A stretch of 15,262 nt of DNA from Aliarcobacter butzleri (lineage in GTDB: Bacteria; Campylobacterota; Campylobacteria; Campylobacterales; Arcobacteraceae). Location of the stretch: the NCBI GenBank assembly GCA_012522985.1, contig JAAYJJ010000006.1, positions 1 to 15,262 of the forward strand, in the 5' to 3' direction. This document shows positions 1-5,409 of the stretch, one piece after another. Each line of letters starts with the position of its first letter. Within the stretch, counting starts at the first letter, position 1. Below the pieces are notes generated by a model. It saw nothing but the letters and a program-made list of their open reading frames with translations. It was not told the DNA's origin and did no database searches. Made by a program: the position numbers and the translations under genes.

Positions 1-48
1 GAGACTTTTGAGTGGTGGTTTTATCTACTTTTCTTAAAACCTGTAAAT

Positions 49-132
49 CTATTTCTTGCAATATCTTCCTTTGTGCTTTACTATATATAACTTATTGTTT
101 TGTATACTTACATCCAAAAACTTTATTTCCAT
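49..132 (-). other. Short ORF overlapping the end of the antitoxin-like gene
   Basis: A 27-residue ORF starts with an ATG inside the last codons of the gene at 123-347, the position where the second gene of a toxin-antitoxin pair would begin. It starts MEIKFLDVSIQNNKLYIVKH and stops at TAG 49-51, far too short for a RelE/ParE-type toxin. Another minus-strand frame is open from 91 to the window edge and reads like coding sequence (it includes AQRKILQEIDLQVLRKVDK). A frameshifted or decayed downstream gene is therefore possible. I do not recognise a family in either frame. Confidence 0.2.
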
Positions 133-347
133 ATATCGTCCATACCAGAGTCTTTCCACTCTTTTATAAGATTTGCACTATGATCTGAAAAACTTTTAGT
201 CTCTTGTATATCTTCTTTTGATGTATAAGATAAACACTTTTTTATTTTATACTCTTCTATTACAACTTCATCTTTAGGTAGATTGCTTAAAAAATACATA
301 ACTTTATCAAAAACCTTATCTTGTATACTTAGCTTTATAGTATGCAT
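123..347 (-). CDS. Small hypothetical protein, antitoxin-like
   Basis: A 74-residue acidic/basic mixed protein. The N-terminal part (about 1-32, MHTIKLSIQDKVFDKVMYFL and following) resembles the small beta-alpha N-terminus of many bacterial antitoxins. The C-terminal tail is charged and ends in a Trp-Lys pair (DDIWK), as expected of a flexible toxin-wrapping tail. The start is well fixed: AAGGAGG lies at 353-359, about 5 nt before the ATG, with a TATAAT -10 box at 396-401. A perfect palindrome overlaps that box, which fits autoregulation. A second short ORF begins inside its 3' end, but no intact toxin gene is visible before the window edge. The antitoxin reading rests on size, architecture and promoter layout, not on a recognised family motif. 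It could equally be another small DNA-binding or regulatory protein. That it is a real gene is much surer than its role. Confidence 0.6.
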   Translation of the reverse strand: MHTIKLSIQDKVFDKVMYFLSNLPKDEVVIEEYKIKKCLSYTSKEDIQETKSFSDHSANLIKEWKDSGMDDIWK

Positions 348-352
348 ATCAA

Positions 353-359
353 CCTCCTT
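353..359 (-). promoter_or_regulatory. Strong Shine-Dalgarno of the 74-residue gene
   Basis: The minus strand reads AAGGAGG, a near-perfect anti-16S match, five bases upstream of the ATG at 347. It is one of the strongest ribosome binding sites in the window and fixes the start of the gene. Confidence 0.8.
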
Positions 360-382
360 TTGATTTTCATATTGTGTAATAC

Positions 383-401
383 ATTCAACTGTTGAATTAT
401 A
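383..401 (-). promoter_or_regulatory. Promoter with overlapping palindromic operator
   Basis: On the minus strand a consensus TATAAT (396-401) lies about 50 nt before the start codon of the 74-residue gene. A perfect 15-bp palindrome, ATTCAACAGTTGAAT on the minus strand (383-397, seven-base arms around one central base), overlaps the last two bases of the -10 box and extends over the expected transcription start. A repressor bound there would block the promoter, the usual layout for autoregulated toxin-antitoxin genes. No convincing -35 box is visible, which is normal for Campylobacterota sigma-70 promoters. Confidence 0.55.
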
Positions 402-490
402 TACTATTTTTGCTTAAATATTTATAAATCCATATTAAAGTTATTTTATATGAAATATATTAAGTTTATTAGAGAGAAGAAGCCCTGGTA

Positions 491-527
491 TGCACCCCTA
501 AAATTGAACTATTATTGGAGGTGACAA
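491..527 (+). mobile_element. Possible IS3-family terminal remnant
   Basis: The sequence starts TGCACCCCTAAAATTGAAC and continues to a GGAGGTGA. This resembles the terminal repeats of IS3-family elements, which begin with TG and carry a run of Cs, then As, then TTGRAC. No opposite end and no transposase ORF are in the window, so at most this is a solo end left by decay or deletion. The match is from memory of the family pattern and is weak. Confidence 0.2.
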
Positions 528-538
528 TTCATTGTCAC
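521..538. repeat. 18-bp palindrome
   Basis: GTGACAATTCATTGTCAC is a perfect inverted repeat with 8-bp arms and a 2-bp centre. It lies in the non-coding stretch between the antitoxin-like gene and the KilA-N gene. A short T run follows on the plus strand, but no plus-strand gene lies upstream, so it is not called a terminator. It may be an operator or an extrudable hairpin within mobile-element debris. Confidence 0.5.
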
Positions 539-565
539 TTTTACTTATTATGCTTTTTTAAATTG

Positions 566-586
566 GTGAGGTTCTTGTGCTTTAAC
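566..586. repeat. Left copy of a 21-bp flanking direct repeat
   Basis: This matches 4108-4128 at 19 of 21 positions in the same orientation (it begins GTGAGGTTCTTGTGC here and GTGAGTTTCTTGTAC there, and both end in TTTAAC). The two copies bracket the KilA-N / RecG-like / nuclease / ATPase block. They may mark the edges of an inserted islet, or be two members of a dispersed intergenic repeat family. Confidence 0.5.
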
Positions 587-765
587 TCTCTAAAAAGAAA
601 ATGTTATTTTCTATTAGTATCAAAGAAGTAAGATTTTGTATTTTTCTGCTGTACTCTTTATTACTAGTTTTTTTGATTAGTCTTAGTTTTTTCTTTTGCT
701 GGGAATAAATTCCCAGTTCCAAAAAGAATTTCTTTATCAAGTATTTCAAATACTCTATCTACTTT
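587..765 (-). pseudogene. Gene debris downstream of the KilA-N gene
   Basis: The 348-765 stretch contains no intact gene. After the TAA of the KilA-N gene the same reading frame stays open for 33 codons (765-667, stop TAG at 664-666) and reads like protein: it includes KVDRVFEILDKEILFGTGN and then a Lys-rich tail. Further toward 540, shorter coding-looking pieces appear in other frames, for example RELKHKNLTNLKKHNK ending at about 540. I read this as remnants of one or more decayed genes; I do not recognise the parent family. Confidence 0.35.
699..716. repeat. 18-bp palindrome
   Basis: CTGGGAATAAATTCCCAG is a perfect inverted repeat (8-bp arms, 2-bp centre) 50 bp downstream of the KilA-N stop. 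The base following it on the minus strand is not a T run, so it is a poor intrinsic terminator, although the stem could still protect the 3' end of the transcript. Confidence 0.5.
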
Positions 766-1584
766 TTAGATTAATTTTTTAATAGCTGGATTATTTATCA
801 ATGATTTCATTTGAGATATTGCCATACTGTTTAGCATTACCAATCTATTAGCTTGTGGTATGTTTTGTTTTATGAGTTCTGCATTTACACTTTCCATATT
901 TGATAGAACAATTAATTGTTCTACACTAGCATAATCTCTTATGTTTCCATCTTTATCACTGTTTGATTCTCTCCATTCTTTTGCTGTCATACCAAAAAGT
1001 GCCATATTTAGAACATCAGCTTCAGTTGAATATACAAACCCATCTTTTGGTTTTGAGATTGTATTTGGTATAAGATATTCTTTTATGGCATCTGTGTGAA
1101 TTTTATAGTTTATTTTAGATAAGCTTCTACTTAGATTCCACTCTAATGATTTATTTTCTATTTCTTCATTTTTGAGTCTTTGAAACTCTTTGATAAGGAA
1201 TAGTTTAAACTCAGCACTAATCCAACTAGCAAATTCAAAAGCTATATCTTTATGAGCATAAGTTCCACCATATCTACCAGCTTTACTTATAATTCCTATG
1301 GCATTTGTACTGTTTATCCATTGTTTTGGAGTAAGAATAAAACTATTAACACCTGATTTATTTTTAATTCCGTCGAATTCGATGGAATTAAAATATTCAT
1401 TATTTATTTTCTCCCAAAGACCTAAAAACTCAATAGTTTCTCTGTTCCTCATCCAGTTTTGCAAAATATAATCACTTCTTGCACTATCTTTGTATCTTGC
1501 TATGTCCGTAAGAGAGATAAAATCCTCTTTTTCATACTGACGAACTGATATTAAAGTTTCTTGAACTATAAGTTTATTTTTCAT
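766..1584 (-). CDS. KilA-N domain protein
   Basis: A 272-residue protein with a KilA-N DNA-binding domain in the N-terminal half. Residues around 20-125 hold the family landmarks ISLTDIAR, a long middle segment with the FILTPKQWINSTNAIGI region, and the GRYGGTYAHKDIAFEFASWI signature followed by FKLFLIKEFQRLK. The C-terminal half is helical and ends MAISQMKSLINNPAIKKLI. KilA-N proteins are usually phage or mobile-element encoded, and several act as antirepressors or regulators; the exact role here is unknown. The ATG at 1584 is preferred over the TTG three bases earlier because GGGGGAG sits about six bases before it. The A of the ATG is also the last base of the upstream TGA (TGATG), so translation is probably coupled to the RecG-like fragment. 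A 32-bp near-palindrome lies within the coding sequence at 1362-1393. The reading frame stays open after the stop, hinting at a longer ancestor. Confidence 0.85.
   Translation of the reverse strand: MKNKLIVQETLISVRQYEKEDFISLTDIARYKDSARSDYILQNWMRNRETIEFLGLWEKINNEYFNSIEFDGIKNKSGVNSFILTPKQWINSTNAIGIISKAGRYGGTYAHKDIAFEFASWISAEFKLFLIKEFQRLKNEEIENKSLEWNLSRSLSKINYKIHTDAIKEYLIPNTISKPKDGFVYSTEADVLNMALFGMTAKEWRESNSDKDGNIRDYASVEQLIVLSNMESVNAELIKQNIPQANRLVMLNSMAISQMKSLINNPAIKKLI
1362..1393. repeat. 32-bp near-perfect palindrome inside the KilA-N gene
   Basis: Two 16-base arms meet at 1377/1378. The left arm is TTTTAATTCCGTCGAA and the right arm is its reverse complement except at one pair (1372 G against 1383 T). 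It encodes FNSIEFDGIK, a typical KilA-N segment, so the protein does not need the symmetry. It could form a cruciform or bind a dimeric protein; chance in AT-rich DNA cannot be excluded. Confidence 0.6.
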
Positions 1585-2183
1585 CAACTACTCCCCCTAT
1601 CATAATCTATCTTTCTATATCCACCAGTTTTTTTACTACCTATATAAACTATTTTTTCTTCATCTTTTAGTTGTTTTATCCATCTTTGGATTGTTCTAAG
1701 TGGTATATTTAGTTTTTCACTTAGCAACACAGCACTTAAGCCTTCGTTTTGCTTAATAAAATCATATAGTTCATTTATACCGCCATTTGCTCCATTATCT
1801 ATTTTTTCTTTAAAAAGTATAACTCTAAAGCCATGAATAAACTCTTCAAAAATAGGCTCTTTTAGCCCGTGAACTTTACACTCATTTTTTATTCTTTGTA
1901 TTCCTGAACCATATCGCTCTATAATCCCAGCTTCTTTAAAAGCACTCGCAATTGCTCTGTTTCTAGTTCTTGATGAATAGTTTCCACTTTGAAGCTTTTC
2001 TATTGTTATATCATCGTAAAGTTTTCCAGGGTTAAAAAACTCTATTTTATCATCAAAGATTTTGATTATAGAGTTTCCACTATCTGTATAGTCTCTATGT
2101 ACAATCATATTTATAACAACCTCTCTTATAGCTTCAAGTGGATAATCATATTTAATAGTTCTTTGTGCCTCTCCTGTAAGGTT
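1584..2183 (-). pseudogene. C-terminal fragment of an AlbA_2/RecG-like regulator
   Basis: This is the back half of the AlbA_2-domain, putative RecG-like regulator family (COG2865 type; usually about 400-500 residues). The retained part starts in frame at 2183 with NLTGEAQRTIKYDYPLEAIR, then the HRDY motif. The HATPase_c_4-like segment follows (IIKIFDDKIEFFNPGKL, RNRAIASAFKEAGIIERYGS, then GIQRI), and a winged-helix tail ends it (ELYDFIKQNEGLSAVLLSEK through TGGYRKIDYD). The N-terminal AlbA_2 domain is absent. Two tandem TAG codons (2184-2189) precede the fragment in the same frame, the second being the stop of the nuclease-like gene. The first ATG in frame is at 2108, giving at most a 174-residue product. 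The junction suggests that recombination replaced the N-terminal half with the ATPase-nuclease module. A short product containing only the winged helix could still be made; I treat it as a broken gene. Confidence 0.75.
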
Positions 2184-2186
2184 CTA

Positions 2187-2720
2187 CTATTGACAAGCTA
2201 AATTTATAAAATTACTTTTATAGAAATCAACATCTTGTGTTATTATTTTATCATAAAAGTTTTTAAACTCTTTATTTAGTTCTTCTAATCCAAACTTTAT
2301 ACTATTTGCTTCTATATGTCTTGAATTAAAAAACTTACTTCTTTTTTGATTTTCATAAACTACACAAAAAATAAAAACATTATCTCTAGGAATAAAGTTT
2401 TTTAACATATTGTTTAAAATTTTTGTACCCTTTTTAAACTTAGATTTTATCTCTTTTGAATCTATGTTAGATACCTTTTGATACTTAAACTCAACAAAAT
2501 ATAGTTTTTTATTCCCTATGTAGATAGCATCTGGTGATGATGGGAGTTTTGATTTATCATAATTGTCTTTTATATAACTATCAAAATCATAAACATTTAT
2601 AGTTGTTTCATCACTACATAAATATCTATCGTTGCTATCATCATAGCTTGTAGCCTTAAATGTAGATATATACTTTTTTAGTTTAGTTTCTAAAAACTCT
2701 TTTAAGTTGTATTTATTCAT
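2187..2720 (-). CDS. Small PD-(D/E)XK nuclease-like protein
   Basis: A 177-residue soluble, Lys-rich protein. The recognisable element is SSPDAIYIGNKKLYFVEFKY at residues 61-80: D64, a 12-residue strand-turn-strand spacer, then E77-F-K79. This is the metal-binding PD...ExK core of restriction-type nucleases. A basic helix rich in Lys follows (about 88-108), as expected after this core. I do not recognise the rest. The ATG lies inside the last codons of the ATPase gene (8-nt overlap, ATGAATAA), so the two are translationally coupled and probably form a complex or an effector/sensor pair. No strong Shine-Dalgarno is seen, which supports coupling. The stop is the second of two adjacent TAGs that separate it in frame from the RecG-like fragment. 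The nuclease fold is inferred from one motif; target and partner interaction are unknown. Confidence 0.65.
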   Translation of the reverse strand: MNKYNLKEFLETKLKKYISTFKATSYDDSNDRYLCSDETTINVYDFDSYIKDNYDKSKLPSSPDAIYIGNKKLYFVEFKYQKVSNIDSKEIKSKFKKGTKILNNMLKNFIPRDNVFIFCVVYENQKRSKFFNSRHIEANSIKFGLEELNKEFKNFYDKIITQDVDFYKSNFINLACQ

Positions 2721-4005
2721 CTTTTAAAACTTCCATATCCATCTGTCTAAAAATCTCAAAAGGCTCCTCTAAAGTTCTAAAAATCTCTTCTAGTTTATTT
2801 TTGGGCTCTATTATGCTATCCTTTGCTAAATAAAAGTTTGTATCTTGTTCTAAGTCATCCAAATCACTATATCTTTTTATAGCTTCTATCATATAAGGAC
2901 TATGTGAAGCCAATAATACTTTTATATTATTTTTTGCGAAAGCTACAAGGATTTTTGCATACTTTAGTTGCCATTTAGGGTGAAGATGATTTTCTGGTTC
3001 ATCTATGATTAAAATAGAATTTGGATTTAAAATTCTATTAACCAAAAGTAGCTGTAAAATCCCAAAAGACTTTATACCACTTGCAGTATTTTTAATAGAT
3101 ATCTCTTTTTTATTTTTACTATATGTAAAATCTTTTTTTTGATTATCATAAGATATATATCCATCAATAATATTTTGTATCTCTATTAGAAAATCTATCT
3201 CTAATGCTCCATCTAAAAAAAGCTCATAATGTGGTAACTTTAATTTATCAAACAGATCTTTTGTATGTAATGTTGTATATGGAACGCCTAGTCTTTCTAT
3301 ATTTCGTTTATTCAAGCTAAGCCCAGACTGACTCCTTATGAGCAAATCATGATTATTTAAAATCAATGGAGTTTCTATAAAAGTTGCATCCTTTAGCTGT
3401 ATTGGCTCAACTTCCCCTATAAGAGATATTTTATTATCTTTACTTATTTTTATATTAATCAATTCTAGTTTATTTTCAAAAAGAGTTATTTGTCCATCTT
3501 CTTCCCCATTTAAAAGTATACTCGAATCAAATTCTGAGAAAAAAGCTTTATTGAGTGCACTTTCTATATATTTTTTTTCATCTTCTGGTGCTTGTTTGAT
3601 ATCTTTAATCTCTTCTATTGTTTTTTTGATTTTTTTGATATCACTCTCTTTTATCTGGCTTTCAAAAGAAGACAAATGCTCCTCTATAGCACTCAATCTT
3701 TCATCAATATCTATATTTCTATTCAATAAAAATCTAAAACTCAAACCTTCTGAGTCAAACAAAGTTTTTTGCACAACCCCTATAACTCTTAAAAGAAAAA
3801 ATAAGTTTTCTAACCTCTCTTCAAGCTTATGCTCTTTAGACTCATTTAGCTCTTCTTTATATCTATTTATAGCTTTTATAATACAAAATATAACTTTACC
3901 AATAGTACTTTTACCATTATCATTTTCTCCAGCTATTAGAGTTAAAGAGTTTAAATCCAACTCTGCTTCTTGTAACATTCCTATATTTCTCAGTTTTATT
4001 TTCAT
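2713..4005 (-). CDS. ABC/OLD-type AAA family ATPase, probable defence sensor
   Basis: A 430-residue ATPase with the split ABC layout of the OLD/RecF/SMC-like group. The N-terminus is MKIKLRNIGMLQEAEL. The Walker A is GENDNGKST at residues 26-34. A charged, partly coiled-coil insertion runs from about 45 to 160. An ABC-signature-like TASGIKSFG lies at 307-315, Walker B ILIIDEPENHLHP at 331-343 and the switch segment LLASHSPY at 364-371. No TOPRIM nuclease domain follows (the protein ends soon after a short helical tail), so unlike OLD or GajA it carries no recognisable nuclease of its own. The catalytic partner is probably the PD-(D/E)XK protein encoded by the overlapping next gene. Paired ATPase plus small nuclease or effector genes are known from phage-defence systems such as Septu, Gabija and PARIS, but this pairing does not match those as I know them. 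A promoter lies about 40 nt upstream. Confidence 0.85.
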   Translation of the reverse strand: MKIKLRNIGMLQEAELDLNSLTLIAGENDNGKSTIGKVIFCIIKAINRYKEELNESKEHKLEERLENLFFLLRVIGVVQKTLFDSEGLSFRFLLNRNIDIDERLSAIEEHLSSFESQIKESDIKKIKKTIEEIKDIKQAPEDEKKYIESALNKAFFSEFDSSILLNGEEDGQITLFENKLELINIKISKDNKISLIGEVEPIQLKDATFIETPLILNNHDLLIRSQSGLSLNKRNIERLGVPYTTLHTKDLFDKLKLPHYELFLDGALEIDFLIEIQNIIDGYISYDNQKKDFTYSKNKKEISIKNTASGIKSFGILQLLLVNRILNPNSILIIDEPENHLHPKWQLKYAKILVAFAKNNIKVLLASHSPYMIEAIKRYSDLDDLEQDTNFYLAKDSIIEPKNKLEEIFRTLEEPFEIFRQMDMEVLKDE

Positions 4006-4046
4006 TTTTTCTCTTTTGTGATTGATCCACTATCATATTTGCTTAG

Positions 4047-4052
4047 ATTATA
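4047..4052 (-). promoter_or_regulatory. -10 box for the ATPase-nuclease unit
   Basis: On the minus strand a consensus TATAAT stands 42 bases before the ATPase start codon, preceded by T/A-rich sequence typical of Campylobacterota sigma-70 promoters. The downstream genes on this strand overlap or follow closely, so this promoter could drive all four genes from 4005 to 766. Confidence 0.5.
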
Positions 4053-4107
4053 TATAAAGATTGCTTAATTTTATGATAAATGAAAACTTTTAAACTACAT
4101 ACCATAA

Positions 4108-4128
4108 GTGAGTTTCTTGTACTTTAAC
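4108..4128. repeat. Right copy of the 21-bp flanking direct repeat
   Basis: Same orientation as 566-586, differing at two positions. It lies in the 185-bp gap between the ATPase gene and the cation antiporter, at the boundary between accessory and core-like genes. Confidence 0.5.
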
Positions 4129-4134
4129 ATATAC

Positions 4135-4161
4135 AAAAACTACCAGCCAAAACTCTTAGCT
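4135..4161 (-). terminator. Weak intrinsic terminator after the antiporter gene
   Basis: Thirty bases past the antiporter stop, the minus strand has AGCTAA and TTGGCT separated by five bases (4145-4161; one G-U pair). Five bases later comes a run of five Ts. It is short and AT-rich but correctly placed for the end of the feoA-feoB-antiporter transcript. Confidence 0.35.
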
Positions 4162-4190
4162 AAATAATATCACTATCTCAATCAATTCAT

Positions 4191-5354
4191 CTAAGAGCAT
4201 TGTTTTGTTTTTCTTTTTTCCAAAATATACTTAATCAAAATCATTATAAAAACAGCTTCTATTATAGCTGCAAGTATAAAGGCATAATACTCATTTTGTG
4301 TTAGGGCATTGTTATTTATAGCAATAGTAGCAATAGCTATCAAAAAGGTAAGAGGCATAGAATCACCAAAACTAAAAAGCACTGTATCCTTTGCTCCTAA
4401 GTATTTATAATAAGCTACAAATGAGCTTATTATCCTAGCAAAAACCATAGCAAGGACTATAAGTAGGGCATTTACAAGAATCTCTTTTGTAAAAAGTACA
4501 CTTAAATTTAGTGTCGTCCCTACATAAATAAAAAACAGCGGCACCAAAAATCCAAATCCTACACGATGTAAAATATGAGGAAGCTCTACTTTATGTTCAA
4601 AAAAGTTCGCTATAAAAACTCCAGCTATAAAAGCCCCTAAAACCATATCTATATGAAGGTATTGCATAATAGCTATAAGTATAAAAAATAGTGCCATAGA
4701 GACTCTTATATCTTGGCTCATATTGTCACTTTCTGGCATAATAACTCTTTTGAGTCTAGGAAACCACCAAAAAAGAACAATCATCCCCTTAAAAGCATAA
4801 AAAGTTACTATCAAAATAACTATTAAAATAGCTATGTTTTTATAGAACTCTTCGCCTATTCCATGAGCTACCATACCATCAAAAATAACCAAAGCAGAGA
4901 TACTTATAAGCTCCCCTATTACACCTATAATAAGAGATAATTCCAGCCATTTATGCTCTTTGCCATGTTCGTTAATCAAAGCCATAATCATCCCTAAAGA
5001 GACTATAGGAATAGCTACTATATAGACGGGATTTAAATCAAAAACAAAATATAAGAAAAAAGAGATCCCATATAAACAAGAAAAGTATATCAATACATTT
5101 TTTATAAACTTATCTTTAAAGCTTACAAACTTTTTGATATTGATCTCTAATCCTGCTAAAAACATAAGATAGAAAAATCCTATCTTTGCAATATCATAAA
5201 AGAGTTCATTTCCACTATCAATAAAGCCTAACCAAACAACCAAAGCTCCTAAAATAATCTCAACTACAGAGATAGATAGTCTAAAAAGCTTTGCAAATAT
5301 AGGTGCTAACAATATCAATATAACTATTTGTGATAAAAAAGCTAAACTATCCAT
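4191..5354 (-). CDS. Cation:proton antiporter, CPA2/KefB-like membrane domain
   Basis: A 387-residue, very hydrophobic protein with about a dozen membrane helices, matching the Na+/H+ exchanger (CPA2) membrane domain without the C-terminal TrkA-N domain found in full KefB/KefC. Landmarks are the helix pair ending VEIILGALVVWLGFIDSG, the FLAGLEIN segment (about residues 65-72), the LGAFIAGVFIANF helix near 240 and VGFGFLVPLFFIYVGTTLNL near 265-284, all characteristic of the fold. In the ion-binding helix the usual ND, DD or QD pair appears to be GE (VIGELISIS), by my alignment by eye. The protein would exchange Na+ or K+ for protons in the inner membrane. AAAGG lies 6 nt before the ATG. It follows feoB by 55 nt with no clear terminator and may be cotranscribed with it, although a functional link to iron is not evident. 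Confidence 0.85.
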   Translation of the reverse strand: MDSLAFLSQIVILILLAPIFAKLFRLSISVVEIILGALVVWLGFIDSGNELFYDIAKIGFFYLMFLAGLEINIKKFVSFKDKFIKNVLIYFSCLYGISFFLYFVFDLNPVYIVAIPIVSLGMIMALINEHGKEHKWLELSLIIGVIGELISISALVIFDGMVAHGIGEEFYKNIAILIVILIVTFYAFKGMIVLFWWFPRLKRVIMPESDNMSQDIRVSMALFFILIAIMQYLHIDMVLGAFIAGVFIANFFEHKVELPHILHRVGFGFLVPLFFIYVGTTLNLSVLFTKEILVNALLIVLAMVFARIISSFVAYYKYLGAKDTVLFSFGDSMPLTFLIAIATIAINNNALTQNEYYAFILAAIIEAVFIMILIKYILEKRKTKQCS

Positions 5355-5409
5355 AAATACCTTTTTGTGTAAATGACAATTCTATCCAAAATGGACTTAA
5401 AGAGCCTAA

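Noticed and set aside
521..716. CRISPR-like or tandem repeat array suggested by two 18-bp palindromes
   Set aside because: The two palindromes differ in sequence and no regularly spaced repeats occur between them.
1585..1587. TTG as the start of the KilA-N gene
   Set aside because: The ATG three bases downstream has better spacing from GGGGGAG and overlaps the upstream TGA in the usual TGATG coupling arrangement.
1989..2201. Plus-strand ORF opposite the RecG-like fragment
   Set aside because: Low-complexity translation rich in Ser, Ile and Tyr, antisense to conserved coding sequence; a shadow frame.
3551..4021. 156-codon plus-strand ORF
   Set aside because: Ser/Leu/Phe-rich translation lying antisense to the N-terminal half of the ATPase, whose motifs are clear; a shadow frame despite its length.
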